From: Acidobacterium sp. S8 | Lineage (GTDB): Bacteria; Acidobacteriota; Terriglobia; Terriglobales; Acidobacteriaceae | DNA length: 64,000 nucleotides | Reading direction: 5' to 3' | NCBI RefSeq assembly: GCF_009765985.1 | Contig: NZ_LMUM01000022.1 | Span: 1 to 64,000 of the forward strand | Made by a program: the position numbers and the translations under genes | Shown: piece by piece, positions 38,072 through 47,756 of the stretch | Numbering within the stretch: the first letter of the stretch is position 1 | Layout: the number at the start of each line of letters is the position of its first letter | The notes under the pieces: generated by a model | The model's database searches: none | Seen by the model: only the letters and a program-made list of their open reading frames with translations | What the model was told of the DNA's origin: nothing

Positions 38072-39085
38072 TTACCAGCGGTAGACGGTTAAGTTATCCA
38101 GATATACTACTGGGGCTCCCTGTTCGCCAAGACCATCGACCTGAAAGTTTGTTAACAGCGTAGGTGCCCAGCCAAGTGCGAACGCTGATGGTGCGGTCGC
38201 GTTTATATCCTGCCGGATGTTATCCAGCCAAACGGCTTGATAGGTGACGTTGCCCGAGTCATCGCGCGAGTAGCTGATCTGCACATGGTGCCATGTATTC
38301 GGCGTCCAGCTACGCACATTGCATGAGGCCTGGGAGTGGATCCAGTGATCTGAGGGGTGGGATGGCGTTCCCTTATTGACCGTGTAGTCCCACGTGCTTG
38401 TGTAGCCGTCGCACTGAAACCCAAAGATTACGGTTTCTCCATTCGGCATCACCTGGTTCATATCCATTTCCAGGTTACCGATCTGATTGGAGGAGCTGCC
38501 GAGATATATCCAGGCATCGTATAGAAAATTTTTGGAGTCAGTGTCATCTCCAAATGTGGCGTAGTAGCGGTGACCACTGTGGTTTGTAAAGGCGGTCGTG
38601 AATTGGCGCGAGTGGCCCGATTGCGAGGGCGTATTGGTCATGCCGGTGTCTCCGAGCGACCAGCCGCCTCCGGTTGCACTATCGTGAGCCCCGGTCCAAT
38701 TGCTGAGTGTCTGAATGCCGCTGACGCTTATGGCGTTAGATGGAATGACGGGAGCGCTTGCGTGACCTGCAATGTTCAAAGCAATGTCCGTAACGCAGAC
38801 TGCGCCACGATTGCCCCATGCCTTTACGTGCAGAGTATGACTACCGGATGCTGACGTCACCGGTGCCTGAACAACTATGTCATACACAATGGTTGTTTCT
38901 GAGCTGTTGTCTATGGAATAGCCAATGGCAGCAACCCTCTGTGCAGAACAGGTTGGAGCAGTGGCAGACAGGGTGAATGGGGATGAAACTTCGCTTCCGT
39001 TGGCTGGGCTGCTGACGGTGACACTGGCGAATGCCGGAGCGGCAATCGTAGTGAGGATCAAGAAAACTTGGGGGAAGGTCTTCAT
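38072..39085 (-). CDS. secreted Ig-like plus concanavalin-like protein, function unknown
   Basis: 337 residues from ATG 39085 (KTFPQVFLILTTIAAPAFA is a cleavable signal peptide). Residues ~20-110 resemble an Ig-like bacterial domain (VTVSSPANGSEVSSPFTLSATAPTC, AIGYSIDNSSETTIVYD, SHTLHVKAWGNRGAVC). The C-terminal ~220 residues are beta-rich, Trp- and Asn-rich and similar to laminin-G/concanavalin-like carbohydrate-binding folds (HRYYATFGDDTDSKNFLYDAWIYL, NTWHHVQISYSRDDSGNVTYQAVWLDN, VVYLDNLTVYRW). Probably extracellular and carbohydrate-binding. 39086-39544 (459 bp) downstream of ribA and upstream of this gene shows nothing I recognise. Confidence 0.8.
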   Translation of the reverse strand: MKTFPQVFLILTTIAAPAFASVTVSSPANGSEVSSPFTLSATAPTCSAQRVAAIGYSIDNSSETTIVYDIVVQAPVTSASGSHTLHVKAWGNRGAVCVTDIALNIAGHASAPVIPSNAISVSGIQTLSNWTGAHDSATGGGWSLGDTGMTNTPSQSGHSRQFTTAFTNHSGHRYYATFGDDTDSKNFLYDAWIYLGSSSNQIGNLEMDMNQVMPNGETVIFGFQCDGYTSTWDYTVNKGTPSHPSDHWIHSQASCNVRSWTPNTWHHVQISYSRDDSGNVTYQAVWLDNIRQDINATAPSAFALGWAPTLLTNFQVDGLGEQGAPVVYLDNLTVYRW

Positions 39086-39544
39086 GAAATTTGGCCTCGA
39101 AACAAAATGTGGTTGGACGAAATAGGCTTTCGGATTACACACGGCTGTGTCCGCTTCGTCCCTTCAGGAGACAAGCCGGTAGGTCAACGATTGTCAGTGG
39201 TCTAGTCTGACCTGCGAGTTGCCGATGAGGTAAGCCCGTGGAGAGCTGATGGCAATTTCGTTCCAGAGTGTTGGGGCGGAGCTAATTCTTGCCTTTTAAC
39301 TCAGGAATCGGACCTGCTAAGAGACGGAGGCAGTTCCAAATATTTTCAGACTGGCAGAAAAAAGAAGTTTCAAGACACGTTCTTACTTCACCTTGTACAT
39401 CTTCGACCTGGTTTGTATCTTCCTATGCTTTCTCATTCCTTGATATCAGGCGAACACCCTAGTTGTTACGCTTAAATACCTTAGAAATACACCAGGGTTT
39501 GCAAGAGAGAGATATCCCGAAAGGAGAAAGTTGCTGGGAGGCAG

Positions 39545-40201
39545 TTAGCGGGTCTTTTCCAGGGCTTCGTGGATATGGCCCATCTTCTCGCGCTTTACGT
39601 CGAGGTAGCGCTGGAAAGTTTCTTCCGGTTCGACGGCAGCGGAGATGCGTTCGGCGACGCGGATGCCTGCCGATTCAAGGGCTTCCACCTTCTCGGGATT
39701 GTTAGTGATAAGGCGCACGGCGTGGACGCCAAGCTGCTTGAGGACTTCGGCGGGAAGTTCGAACTCACGGCAATCCGGCTTGTAGCCCAGCTCAACGTTG
39801 GCTTCGACGGTGTCGAAACCCTGGTCCTGTAATTCGTATGCCTTGAGTTTTGCCATCAGGCCGATGCCGCGGCCTTCCTGCTGCTCATAGAGCAGGATGC
39901 CTGAGCCTGCCTCGGTGATGGTTTTGAGCGCCAGCTCCAGTTGCAGGCGGCAATCGCAGCGCAGGGAGTGAAAGACATCTCCGGTAAGGCATTGCGAATG
40001 AATGCGAACGATGGGCGGTTTGGAGTGAATGTCGCCCATAACGAGTGCCACGGCGCCTTCAATCCGTTTCGCGGGTGCGGCCGTGTTCTCATTGCAGGGC
40101 TGTGGGTTGGCGACGACGCCTTCAAAACCAAGAATGCGGAAGTGGCCCCAGCGGGTGGGAAAATCGGCGTCGGCAACCTTTGTAACGCTTTCAAACGGCA
40201 T
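39545..40201 (-). CDS. ribA: GTP cyclohydrolase II
   Basis: Opens GTP in the first step of riboflavin synthesis. 218 residues from ATG 40201; a GTG at 40255 would add 18 residues with little family likeness. The zinc site is GDVFHSLRCDCRLQLE (three Cys/His ligands with CxxxxxxCxC form), the catalytic segment YEQQEGRGIGL, and the nucleotide-binding LGVHAVRLITNNPEKVEAL. It lacks the RibB domain found in bifunctional RibBA. Oriented away from the LytS-type kinase gene; no FMN riboswitch is seen in the short gap. Confidence 0.93.
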   Translation of the reverse strand: MPFESVTKVADADFPTRWGHFRILGFEGVVANPQPCNENTAAPAKRIEGAVALVMGDIHSKPPIVRIHSQCLTGDVFHSLRCDCRLQLELALKTITEAGSGILLYEQQEGRGIGLMAKLKAYELQDQGFDTVEANVELGYKPDCREFELPAEVLKQLGVHAVRLITNNPEKVEALESAGIRVAERISAAVEPEETFQRYLDVKREKMGHIHEALEKTR

Positions 40202-40300
40202 ATGTTTGATTATACGAACCCCTGTCTTATGTCTCTGCGCGAAAGCGGAGTGCACACCATAATGATGATTTTGTGACCGGAAAGATGCAGGAGGGATAGA

Positions 40301-41662
40301 GTGGATAGAGTGTATCCGCTGAACCTCATCCTGATTACGCTGTTGGTGAAGCTGGGCGTAGCTGCGGCTGTTTCGAGCGCACTGGCCCGCGCGCGTACCT
40401 TTCAGCGGCTGCTCTTTACCGAGAAGCGCAAGGCCGGAGAGACTTTAGGGCTGCTGGCGTTCATCTGCATTCCGCTGACGCTGGGTGTATGGGTGCGAGT
40501 GACGGTGCCGAATTTTCTGGCGGCGGATATTTCCTTCGAGACGACAATTCTGCTGGGGATTCTGATGGGGCCGCTCTCGGCGCTGGCGGGTGGCGCGCTG
40601 CTGTCGCTTCCTGCCATGCTGCACCACGAGTATTTTTCGTTACCGTTCAACCTGGCCGTGGCTTTTATCGCCAGCTCTTACGGGCGTTTTGTAGAGGAAG
40701 AGGAAGTCTGGTCGTTCTCGCCATTTGTCGATCTCAGTATTTACCGCTGGATCCGGCGCAATTTACGGGAGCCTCGGTTCGATCGGCAGGTGCTGCTGCT
40801 GGTTCTGATTGTTGGGCTGGAGATATGCCGTGACTGGCTGAATCGGATGTATCCGCATCGCCTGTTTGCGCTTTCGACGACGAACTGGTGGGTGCGGGTT
40901 GCGGTGTGGGCGTGCGCGGCTATGGTGGTCGGCATTCCGCTGAAGATCTGGAACACGATTCGGATTGAACAGAAGCTCGAAGAGCAGAAGCGGCTTCTGC
41001 TGGAGGCGCGTCTGGATGCGCTGCAGCGGCAGATCAATCCGCATTTCCTGTTTAACACGCTGAATTCTATTGCTTCACTGGTTCGCTTTCGGCCCGAGCA
41101 GGCTCGTGAGCTGATCGTGAAACTCGCGAATATTCTGCGCGCGCTCTTGAAGGATCACGACTCGTATGTGCAGCTGCGCGAGGAGCTGAATTTCACCGAC
41201 GATTATCTCAGCATTGAGGTGGTGCGATTCGGCGCGGACAAGCTGAAGGTCGTGAAGGAGATCGATCCGGCGACGCTGGAGCTGCCGGTTCCGAGCATGA
41301 TTCTGCAGCCGCTGATTGAGAACAGCATCAAGCATGGGCTGGAGCCTCGCATCAGCGGTGGAACCATCACGATCCGAAGCCGTCTGGATGGCGATAAGCT
41401 GATGATTGAAATCGAAGATGACGGCGTGGGTATTGCGCCGGGACGGTCCCATTCGAGCGGCGTGCTGCACCAGGGGACGGGTATTGGCATGAACAATGTC
41501 CGCGAGCGGCTGGACGTTCTTTTTGGCGATGCCGCCATCTTTGATGTAACCAGCCGGCCCGGGCGCGGGACTCGCATCACGATGGAGATGCCCACGGCAA
41601 CCTACGATGACGGAGAGACAGGTTCGACGCCGCTTCCGGTGCGCTCTAATACGCGCTCGTAA
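40301..41662 (+). CDS. LytS/YehU-type membrane histidine kinase
   Basis: 453 residues from a GTG with AGGAGGG upstream. The N-terminal ~210 residues contain about six hydrophobic segments with wording like 5TM-LYT receptors (LAADISFETTILLGILMGPLSALAGGALLSLPAML). The His_kinase domain begins LDALQRQINPHFLFNTLNSIASLVRFRPEQARELIVKLANILRALLK, with the phospho-His in NPHFLFN. The ATPase domain shows LQPLIENSIKHGLEP (N box) and DDGVGI and GTGIGMNNVRERL (G boxes). Such kinases usually pair with LytTR regulators; none is adjacent. The 3' end overlaps convergent bshA by 61 bp. Confidence 0.93.
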   Translation: MDRVYPLNLILITLLVKLGVAAAVSSALARARTFQRLLFTEKRKAGETLGLLAFICIPLTLGVWVRVTVPNFLAADISFETTILLGILMGPLSALAGGALLSLPAMLHHEYFSLPFNLAVAFIASSYGRFVEEEEVWSFSPFVDLSIYRWIRRNLREPRFDRQVLLLVLIVGLEICRDWLNRMYPHRLFALSTTNWWVRVAVWACAAMVVGIPLKIWNTIRIEQKLEEQKRLLLEARLDALQRQINPHFLFNTLNSIASLVRFRPEQARELIVKLANILRALLKDHDSYVQLREELNFTDDYLSIEVVRFGADKLKVVKEIDPATLELPVPSMILQPLIENSIKHGLEPRISGGTITIRSRLDGDKLMIEIEDDGVGIAPGRSHSSGVLHQGTGIGMNNVRERLDVLFGDAAIFDVTSRPGRGTRITMEMPTATYDDGETGSTPLPVRSNTRS

Positions 41663-42774
41663 TATTTTTCATACAACGGAATGATTTTTGAGGAGCAGAA
41701 GCGCTGCTGTGCGGTTTTGCGTGCTGCGTCGGCCATGGCTTCGAGCTTTGCAGGGTTGAGCAGCAGCTCGGCGGCGGCCTCGGCCATTGCTTCCACATCG
41801 CCTACGGGGAAGAGGCGTCCGTTCACTCCATCTTCGATCAGCTCAGGCACGCCGCCGACATTTGTGGCAATGGTGGGGACGCGGCAGGCCATGGCCTCGA
41901 GGGCGGCGAGGCCAAAGGATTCGAGTTCGCTGGGCATGAGCATGAGGTCGGCGAGCGGCAGCAGCTCGTTGACGCTGTCCTGTTTACCGAGGAAGTGTAC
42001 GCGATCCTGGATGCCTTTCTTGTGAGCGAGATATTCGGCGGCGGAGCGATCGGGGCCGTCTCCGACCAGAAGAAGATGGGCGGGAACTTTTTCTACGACG
42101 CGGGCGAAGGTTTCGACGGTGTCAGTGACGCGCTTGACCGGGCGGAAATTCGAGAGGTGGATGAGGATTTTTTCATCGGGCGCGGCGAAGCGCCGGCGTT
42201 TTTCGGCGCGCACTTCCGGATCGAGAGGCACATAGAAATCGCAGTTGACGAAGTTGGGAATGACTTCGATCTCGCGCTTGATTTTGAATTCCTTGATGGT
42301 GCGCTCGCGGAGGTACTGCGAGATGGAGGTAACCCCGTCGCTCTGCTCGATGGCAAAGCGGGTGATGGGCAGATAAGAGCGGTCGAGGCCGACGAGGGTG
42401 ATGTCGGTTCCGTGGAGCGTGGTGACGAAAGGAAGATGGCGGCCTCGGGCTGCAAGCATCTGACGCGCGAGCAGCGCGCTGACGGAATGCGGGATGGCGT
42501 AGTGCACGTGGAGCAGGTCGAGGTCATAATACTCGGCGACTTCGGCGGTACGGGAGGCGAGGGCGAGGTCGTAGGGCGGGTATTCGAAGAGCGGATAGTT
42601 CGAGACGGGGACCTCATGATAAGAGATGCCCTGTTCGCGTCCGGTAAGCCGAAAGGGCTGCGAGTAGGTGATGAAATGCACCTGGTGGCCGGCAGCGGCC
42701 AGTTCGATTCCAAGCTCGGTGGCGACGACGCCACTGCCGCCGTAGGTGGGATAGCAGGTGATTCCGATCTTCAT
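41602..42774 (-). CDS. bshA: N-acetyl-alpha-D-glucosaminyl L-malate synthase (bacillithiol pathway)
   Basis: Joins GlcNAc from UDP-GlcNAc to L-malate, the first step of bacillithiol synthesis. 390 residues, GT-B fold, family GT4. [35 protein letters not shown], the BshA-typical [18 protein letters not shown] and [31 protein letters not shown], and the nucleotide-sugar site [33 protein letters not shown] are all present. The C-terminal 20 codons overlap the convergent kinase gene. It lies 51 bp after a YdjC-type deacetylase gene on the same strand. Confidence 0.93.
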   Translation of the reverse strand: MKIGITCYPTYGGSGVVATELGIELAAAGHQVHFITYSQPFRLTGREQGISYHEVPVSNYPLFEYPPYDLALASRTAEVAEYYDLDLLHVHYAIPHSVSALLARQMLAARGRHLPFVTTLHGTDITLVGLDRSYLPITRFAIEQSDGVTSISQYLRERTIKEFKIKREIEVIPNFVNCDFYVPLDPEVRAEKRRRFAAPDEKILIHLSNFRPVKRVTDTVETFARVVEKVPAHLLLVGDGPDRSAAEYLAHKKGIQDRVHFLGKQDSVNELLPLADLMLMPSELESFGLAALEAMACRVPTIATNVGGVPELIEDGVNGRLFPVGDVEAMAEAAAELLLNPAKLEAMADAARKTAQQRFCSSKIIPLYEKYYERVLERTGSGVEPVSPSS

Positions 42775-42825
42775 GGTTTGCTCACAGTCTCCGGTTAGGA
42801 CGCGACTTGCGACGCGTGGGACTCA

Positions 42826-43674
42826 TTAAAGTTCGCCGAAGTGGATGCGCTCGACGTCTGCTCCGGGAATGGTTTCGAGCAGAGCGGTACGTTCTACTTC
42901 GCGGGCATCGAGCAGCCGCGTGCGCTGCTGCTGCAGTGCGGCATCGTTGTAGCCGGGATGGCAGACTAGCTCCCACGTGCCGTTTGGCATGGCGGAGAGC
43001 AGGTTGCGGATGGTCTGAGCATCGAGTGTGCCGGTGGCGAGAACGCCGATGGCTCCGTCGGTAGTCTTCAGTCCTACGCGAGTGACTTCCTGCGCGAAAG
43101 ACGTGCTTTGCGAGCGCAGGAGGCGCATCTGCATCTTGCGGACGTGTCCGGCGTTGGCGGTGGCGTTAAGGCTCCAGTTGGGCTCGAAGGGGTTACGGAT
43201 GGCTTTGACACCGCAGGCAAGCGCGGCGCGCAACAGGGGGCGGAGCACGCGCGGGAACATGTGGGTGTGCTTGTGGGTGTCGACGTGGGTGACGCGGATT
43301 CCGGCTTGCTGGAGCTTGCGGATCTGGGCGGTGGCTTCGGCTTCGATTTCGGAATCGGCGATGCGCCCGCGCAGCAAATCGGCGACAAAAGCGCTCAATT
43401 TTGCGCGAAATTGGGGTGTTTTCTGCTCGTTTTCGGCGACTAAAGAGGGGATTTGCGAGGCCGGGAGGACGGGCGTTCCATCGACCAGAACAACGTGGCC
43501 GCCGACGCCGAGAGTCGTAGCCTGCATCGCGCTGGAAACTGCTTGGGCGAAGGCTGCTCCGGTGGCCATAAGAGTGGCGGAGGTAAGGGCGCGGGCCCGG
43601 TGCAATTCAATGATCGCCTGATTCACTCCTGAAGTGAGTCCGAAGTCGTCTGCGTTGATGATCAGGCGGCGCAC
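42826..43674 (-). CDS. YdjC/ChbG/HpnK-family carbohydrate deacetylase
   Basis: 282 residues. RRLIINADDFGLTSGVNQAIIELHRARALTSATLMATG carries the family's metal-binding Asp pair, and GVGGHVVLVDG and VTHVDTHKHTHMFPRVLRPLL carry its His residues; the end VCHPGYNDAAL is also typical. Members remove acetyl groups from N-acetyl sugars such as chitooligosaccharides or lipid-linked sugars. The gene immediately precedes bshA, so it could act on the BshA product in place of the usual LmbE-type BshB; that is inference. TTTG-free upstream region leads to tRNA-Val. Confidence 0.9.
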   Translation of the reverse strand: MRRLIINADDFGLTSGVNQAIIELHRARALTSATLMATGAAFAQAVSSAMQATTLGVGGHVVLVDGTPVLPASQIPSLVAENEQKTPQFRAKLSAFVADLLRGRIADSEIEAEATAQIRKLQQAGIRVTHVDTHKHTHMFPRVLRPLLRAALACGVKAIRNPFEPNWSLNATANAGHVRKMQMRLLRSQSTSFAQEVTRVGLKTTDGAIGVLATGTLDAQTIRNLLSAMPNGTWELVCHPGYNDAALQQQRTRLLDAREVERTALLETIPGADVERIHFGEL

Positions 43675-43792
43675 AGCCGTCAGTGTAACAGCGTGTTTGA
43701 TATTTCATGACTTGCGCGGAATGAGCGGCAATTTTGCTGGTAAAATCAGAGAGCGGTACTGCTTTGGGAAGATGAATCCATAAAATTTTCAT

Positions 43793-43869
43793 GGGCGGTT
43801 AGCTCAGTTGGTTAGAGCACCTGCCTTACAAGCAGGGGGTCGCAGGTTCGAGTCCTGCACTGCCCACCA
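43793..43869 (+). tRNA. tRNA-Val (anticodon TAC)
   Basis: 77 bases including an encoded CCA. The acceptor stem GGGCGGT/ACTGCCC has one G-U pair. The D arm is AGCTCAGTTGGTTAGAGC, the anticodon stem-loop CCTGC-CTTACAA-GCAGG gives anticodon TAC at 43827-43829, and the T arm is GCAGG-TTCGAGT-CCTGC. No integrated element adjoins it. Confidence 0.98.
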
Positions 43870-44056
43870 TGAAGATAAGTCGCCTGGTCATCGTTGGTAA
43901 TCGCTAGTAGCAATTGCAGTATTTGTTTCTCTGATCCGAAGGAATATTCCGTGACAATGCCGTTCAGGCATTGAACTTTGTCGCGGCCCCCTGTATTTCG
44001 AGCGATTTACTTCATCCCCTCGCGAGTTCCGCCGATGGTGATCAAGAGGACTGCTC

Positions 44057-45772
44057 GTGCAAGACCGGCTGCTCGATATCCTGATTCTTGGATTGCTCGT
44101 ACTGCTCTTCGGAGCCATTTACCGGAGACGGGCGACGCTGCGTCTGCGCTTCTGGATTGCGGGCTGGCTGTTTGTGCTTGGCCACTTTGCTGCGCTGCTT
44201 CCAACCGCGCGTACCGATTTCTGGGCGCAGGTGCAGGCCATTTGCAGCCTCGATGGGCTCTTTCTCGGGGGCGCCTGCTTTGTCCTGGCGTCGGTAGCCT
44301 TCAGCCTGTCGAGAAGAAAGCTGGCATGGTTGGGTATCGGCATCAGCGTTCCTGCTCTGACCTATATTGTTCTGGCAATATTTTTCCCGGAGGGCATCTG
44401 GCCACAGATGATTGTGGCGTTTGCGGGGATAGCGATTGTCGCGCGGCTGGGGTGGCACTTTCGCCGCACTGTAGTGAGTGTTTTCTGGTTGAATACCGCC
44501 GCGACGGCGGCCTGCGGGGCGTGGCTGGTGTGGATGATCGCTCATCAGCAGGGAGATCTGGGCATTTATGCAATCCTCACGCAGCTGTTTTTCGTAAATG
44601 CGGTGCTTTTCTGGCATGACTTCCATCGCATTTCAGCAGGAGTGATTACCGCATCGGCGGGACTGCTGGCATGGGCAGCGGTGTTCCCGGTAGCCATTCT
44701 TCTGAATCAGTTTTTTCCGATGGTGCATGCGCCAGCGGAATTGTGGAATGTGCCGAAGTATTTCGTTGAATTCGGCATGATCCTTGCGTTGATGGAGAAC
44801 CAGATCTACTCCGCCAAGTGGCAGAGTGAGCAGTACCGTCTCCTTTTCGATAACAATCCGCATCCGATGTTCATTTATGACGCGAAGAGCCTGGCATTTC
44901 TGCGGGTGAACGACTCCGCGCTGATGCAATATGGGTACAATCGGGCAGAGTTTCTGGATATGACGGTGGCCATGCTGCATGATCTGGCAACAGTCACCAA
45001 TATTGAGAGACTGCTGACGAATACGGTGGCGCCGGTCCGCGTTTCCGGACCCTGGACGCAGCGCCGGAAGGACGGCAGCGAATTCCAGGCGGAATTGTCA
45101 TCGCATGCGATCGATTTTGAGGGGCGCGACGCACGTCTTTGCATGGCGCAGGACGTGACTGACCGCCAGCGTTTACATGAACAGCTTGTGTACCGAGCGC
45201 ACCATGATTCGTTGACGGATTTACCGAACCGCTTTCTGCTGGAGCAGAGGATGCAGCATACGCTGGAGAATGCGTCCCGCTACAGCCACAAGGCTGCCAT
45301 CCTCTGTATTGACCTGGATCGTTTCAAACAAGTAAATGACCAGCACGGACATGCAACCGGCGATGCCTGCCTGCAGGTGATTGCAGAGCGGCTGACTTCG
45401 CGGCTACGCGAATCGGATACGGTGGCGCGGACGGGCGGAGAGGAATTTACCGTAGTGATTGGAGAATTGCTTCACGCCATGGATGCCGAGAAGGTCGCCA
45501 ACGATCTGCTGACGACGATCCGGCGGCAGCTGAGCCTGGGCGAGTGGGAAGTTCAGGTGTCAGCCAGCATCGGAGTAGCGCTCTATCCTGATCATGGGAC
45601 CGAGGGCTCCCAGCTTTGGCGTTCGGCAGATTTTGCCATGTACCGAGCGAAGTATGCCGGAGGCGATCAGTTCCAGGTCGTTTCGGAAGTAGACACCGAG
45701 TTTGCTCTCGCCTCGCCGATGGCGCGGCAGATCTCCAAGCCAAGTGTTCGACGGGCGTTAGACCCATCCTGA
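44057..45772 (+). CDS. membrane diguanylate cyclase with PAS domain
   Basis: Makes cyclic di-GMP. 571 residues from a GTG. The N-terminal ~240 residues have seven or eight hydrophobic segments (for example LLDILILGLLVLLFGAIY and LLAWAAVFPVAILLNQFF). A PAS domain follows (about 260-375: YRLLFDNNPHPMFIYDAKSLAFLRVNDSAL, FQAELSSHAIDFEGRDARLCMAQDVTDRQ). The GGDEF domain starts RAHHDSLTDLPNRFLLEQRM, and its active site is TGGEEF at about residue 460, a functional variant. The Arg-x-x-Asp inhibitory site five residues before GGEEF is RESD at a similar place (RLRESDTVARTGGEEF). No EAL domain. Confidence 0.94.
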   Translation: MQDRLLDILILGLLVLLFGAIYRRRATLRLRFWIAGWLFVLGHFAALLPTARTDFWAQVQAICSLDGLFLGGACFVLASVAFSLSRRKLAWLGIGISVPALTYIVLAIFFPEGIWPQMIVAFAGIAIVARLGWHFRRTVVSVFWLNTAATAACGAWLVWMIAHQQGDLGIYAILTQLFFVNAVLFWHDFHRISAGVITASAGLLAWAAVFPVAILLNQFFPMVHAPAELWNVPKYFVEFGMILALMENQIYSAKWQSEQYRLLFDNNPHPMFIYDAKSLAFLRVNDSALMQYGYNRAEFLDMTVAMLHDLATVTNIERLLTNTVAPVRVSGPWTQRRKDGSEFQAELSSHAIDFEGRDARLCMAQDVTDRQRLHEQLVYRAHHDSLTDLPNRFLLEQRMQHTLENASRYSHKAAILCIDLDRFKQVNDQHGHATGDACLQVIAERLTSRLRESDTVARTGGEEFTVVIGELLHAMDAEKVANDLLTTIRRQLSLGEWEVQVSASIGVALYPDHGTEGSQLWRSADFAMYRAKYAGGDQFQVVSEVDTEFALASPMARQISKPSVRRALDPS

Positions 45773-45787
45773 TCTGACAACTTCGTG

Positions 45788-47629
45788 TTATTCCACCTGT
45801 AGCGTAAGAACCTGCTGGCCGCTAAGCACGTGATCGATGGGAACAGAGCCCACGGTCACGGCCGATTCGCCATTCAGCGTCAGCTGGTGGTTCTGGCGAA
45901 GCGGGTCGAGTACATTCGCCATGGACATCGGCACGGTGGAAAGGGTTCGTCCTTCAAGAACAGCCTGCGGTGAGGGTTCAAGTACCGTGACATAGAGGCG
46001 GTCGTTTTCGTGCAGATTGTTCAGCTGCTCGATCGTGGCTGCGACATCCAGATCCTGGTCGCCGAAGCGCGCGGGCTGCATCAGGCGGTCGAGGGTGCTT
46101 CCGTCGCTGACCAGAATGCGTACATGGCCTTCGCCCAGAACGGCGGGCAGCGTTATCGGGATGCGGATATTGCGAACCTCTCCCCGCCAGGGCCGGATGG
46201 TCGCTTCAATCGTTAATTTGTCGCCGGGGTGCACGATGGCAGCAGTGCTCTGCGCGCTTTGCAGCTCCGCTGTAAGGTGTTTGGGGATGGCTTCGACTTC
46301 GATGCTCACGCTATCGATGGGTGTCTGACGAGCGGCGTTGTCATAGAGCCGGGAGAAGCGTTCACCGACCATGAGGGCTGCGAGCAGGTTGGCGGGTGCA
46401 ACTTCACTGGGTGCGGCTAATCCACCGAAATGAACGGCAGGGAAGCCAGCGACATTGACGGTGCTGCGGACGCGATAGCTTGTCTCGGCGGTGAAGTTGT
46501 TACGCTGCATCAGCGCCTGGAAGACGGCGACCATGACGGCGCTGGGAGTGATCTGAGGCTGATCGACAACCTCGATATGCAGAGAGTTTTTACCCGCAGA
46601 GGCGACATCTTCGCCGGTGATGTTAACGGTGACGGGAATCATCTTCGCTTCTCTGCCGAAGACGCCACGGATGGCCGATTCGCGGTCTTCGGTGAAAGAG
46701 CCAACCTGTTCCGTCGTGTTGATGATCTTGAACGCGTTGAGCGGCGAGGGCAGAGTGGCCACGACCTGCGCTTTGGTCATGGGCATGGAGACCGGTCCGA
46801 ACTGTGTAATGGGATGGCCGCAGGCGAGGAGTTGCTTGGCATCAACGTAGGTGACGGTGCAGGTGGCGGCGATTTCTAAATCGCCACGCATGAGGAGCGC
46901 ACTGACCGCTGAGCCGGGAACGATAGGCTCCGGTTGCTTTTCATTAGCGGAAGAGCCGCCGATACCGGAGACTGCGTTCATACCGAGCAGGGTCGTGTGC
47001 TGCTTCCAGAGTTCAAGCGCCTGCTCATTGAAGCCATTGAAGACGAGAGCGGTGTCCATGGGGCGGATGGCAGTCGTTTCGACCGCATCCTGATTTGTAT
47101 TGGGAAGAACCGAATCCGATTTTGCCGAGGCTGTCTGCGAGAAGGGAGCCTGATTGGCAGCGATGAGATCGGTGCTCTGGTGGGAGACTTCGAGCATCTG
47201 CCCGATGGGCGTGATACCCGCGATGGGTTCTTTGCTGAAGGCTCCGATACGGTAGCTGATGGCTCCGAGAAGCTTGCCGTCGATGTAGACGGGGCTGCCG
47301 CTCATGCCGGCGACGACGCCGGTGTATTCAGGCTTGGTTCCTTCAAGGCGGCCGAGGATCATGTCCTGGCCGGGGCCGAGCGCGTTGTGCAGGAGGCCCA
47401 GAATCTGTACGCCCATCGGCTCGGGGACGACTCCCTCAAAGACCGTATAAGCGACACCGTGCTGTCCGCGATGCACGTCTGCCAGGGGATAGAAGCCGGC
47501 TGTGGAGGGCGGTGGTGTTGCCGGAAGAGGGGCGAGAGCCGCCGTCTGCGCCGTAAGCCCGGAGGCGGCAAAGAAAATCAGGCAGGCGATGTCTTTCAGG
47601 CGAGTTCCCACGTCTACAGAGTAGAGCAT
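45788..47629 (-). CDS. SpoIVB-type S55 peptidase domain protein, secreted
   Basis: 613 residues. The N-terminus IACLIFFAASGLTAQTAALA looks like a signal peptide. The peptidase S55 region spans about residues 50-290: FYPLADVHRGQHGVAYTVFEGVVPEPMGVQILG, then VVAGMSGSPVYIDGKLLGAISYRIGAFSKEPIAGITPI, in which GMSGSP holds the catalytic Ser and RGQHGV the candidate His. The remaining ~320 residues are beta-rich and probably form further extracytoplasmic domains. In spore formers SpoIVB cleaves a signalling partner; here the substrate is unknown. The gene is divergent from the VWFA protein gene. Confidence 0.88.
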   Translation of the reverse strand: MLYSVDVGTRLKDIACLIFFAASGLTAQTAALAPLPATPPPSTAGFYPLADVHRGQHGVAYTVFEGVVPEPMGVQILGLLHNALGPGQDMILGRLEGTKPEYTGVVAGMSGSPVYIDGKLLGAISYRIGAFSKEPIAGITPIGQMLEVSHQSTDLIAANQAPFSQTASAKSDSVLPNTNQDAVETTAIRPMDTALVFNGFNEQALELWKQHTTLLGMNAVSGIGGSSANEKQPEPIVPGSAVSALLMRGDLEIAATCTVTYVDAKQLLACGHPITQFGPVSMPMTKAQVVATLPSPLNAFKIINTTEQVGSFTEDRESAIRGVFGREAKMIPVTVNITGEDVASAGKNSLHIEVVDQPQITPSAVMVAVFQALMQRNNFTAETSYRVRSTVNVAGFPAVHFGGLAAPSEVAPANLLAALMVGERFSRLYDNAARQTPIDSVSIEVEAIPKHLTAELQSAQSTAAIVHPGDKLTIEATIRPWRGEVRNIRIPITLPAVLGEGHVRILVSDGSTLDRLMQPARFGDQDLDVAATIEQLNNLHENDRLYVTVLEPSPQAVLEGRTLSTVPMSMANVLDPLRQNHQLTLNGESAVTVGSVPIDHVLSGQQVLTLQVE

Positions 47630-47756
47630 TTCCCGCCTTCCTGGACACGAATCGTTGGCAACCGGCTGGTTCTTGCGGGATAGGCGGTGAATTAATTTTC
47701 ACCATAGAAATAACTATCTGCGAGGTGCTTGCAGCAGAGTGCCTCGGAGTTTCACA

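Noticed and set aside
39086-39544. A riboswitch (FMN or cyclic di-GMP type) in the 459-bp gap near ribA.
   Set aside because: No conserved RFN or GEMM core could be seen, and the gap is downstream of ribA.
43793-43869. tRNA-Val as attachment site of an element.
   Set aside because: No integrase or repeated tRNA 3' end was found nearby.
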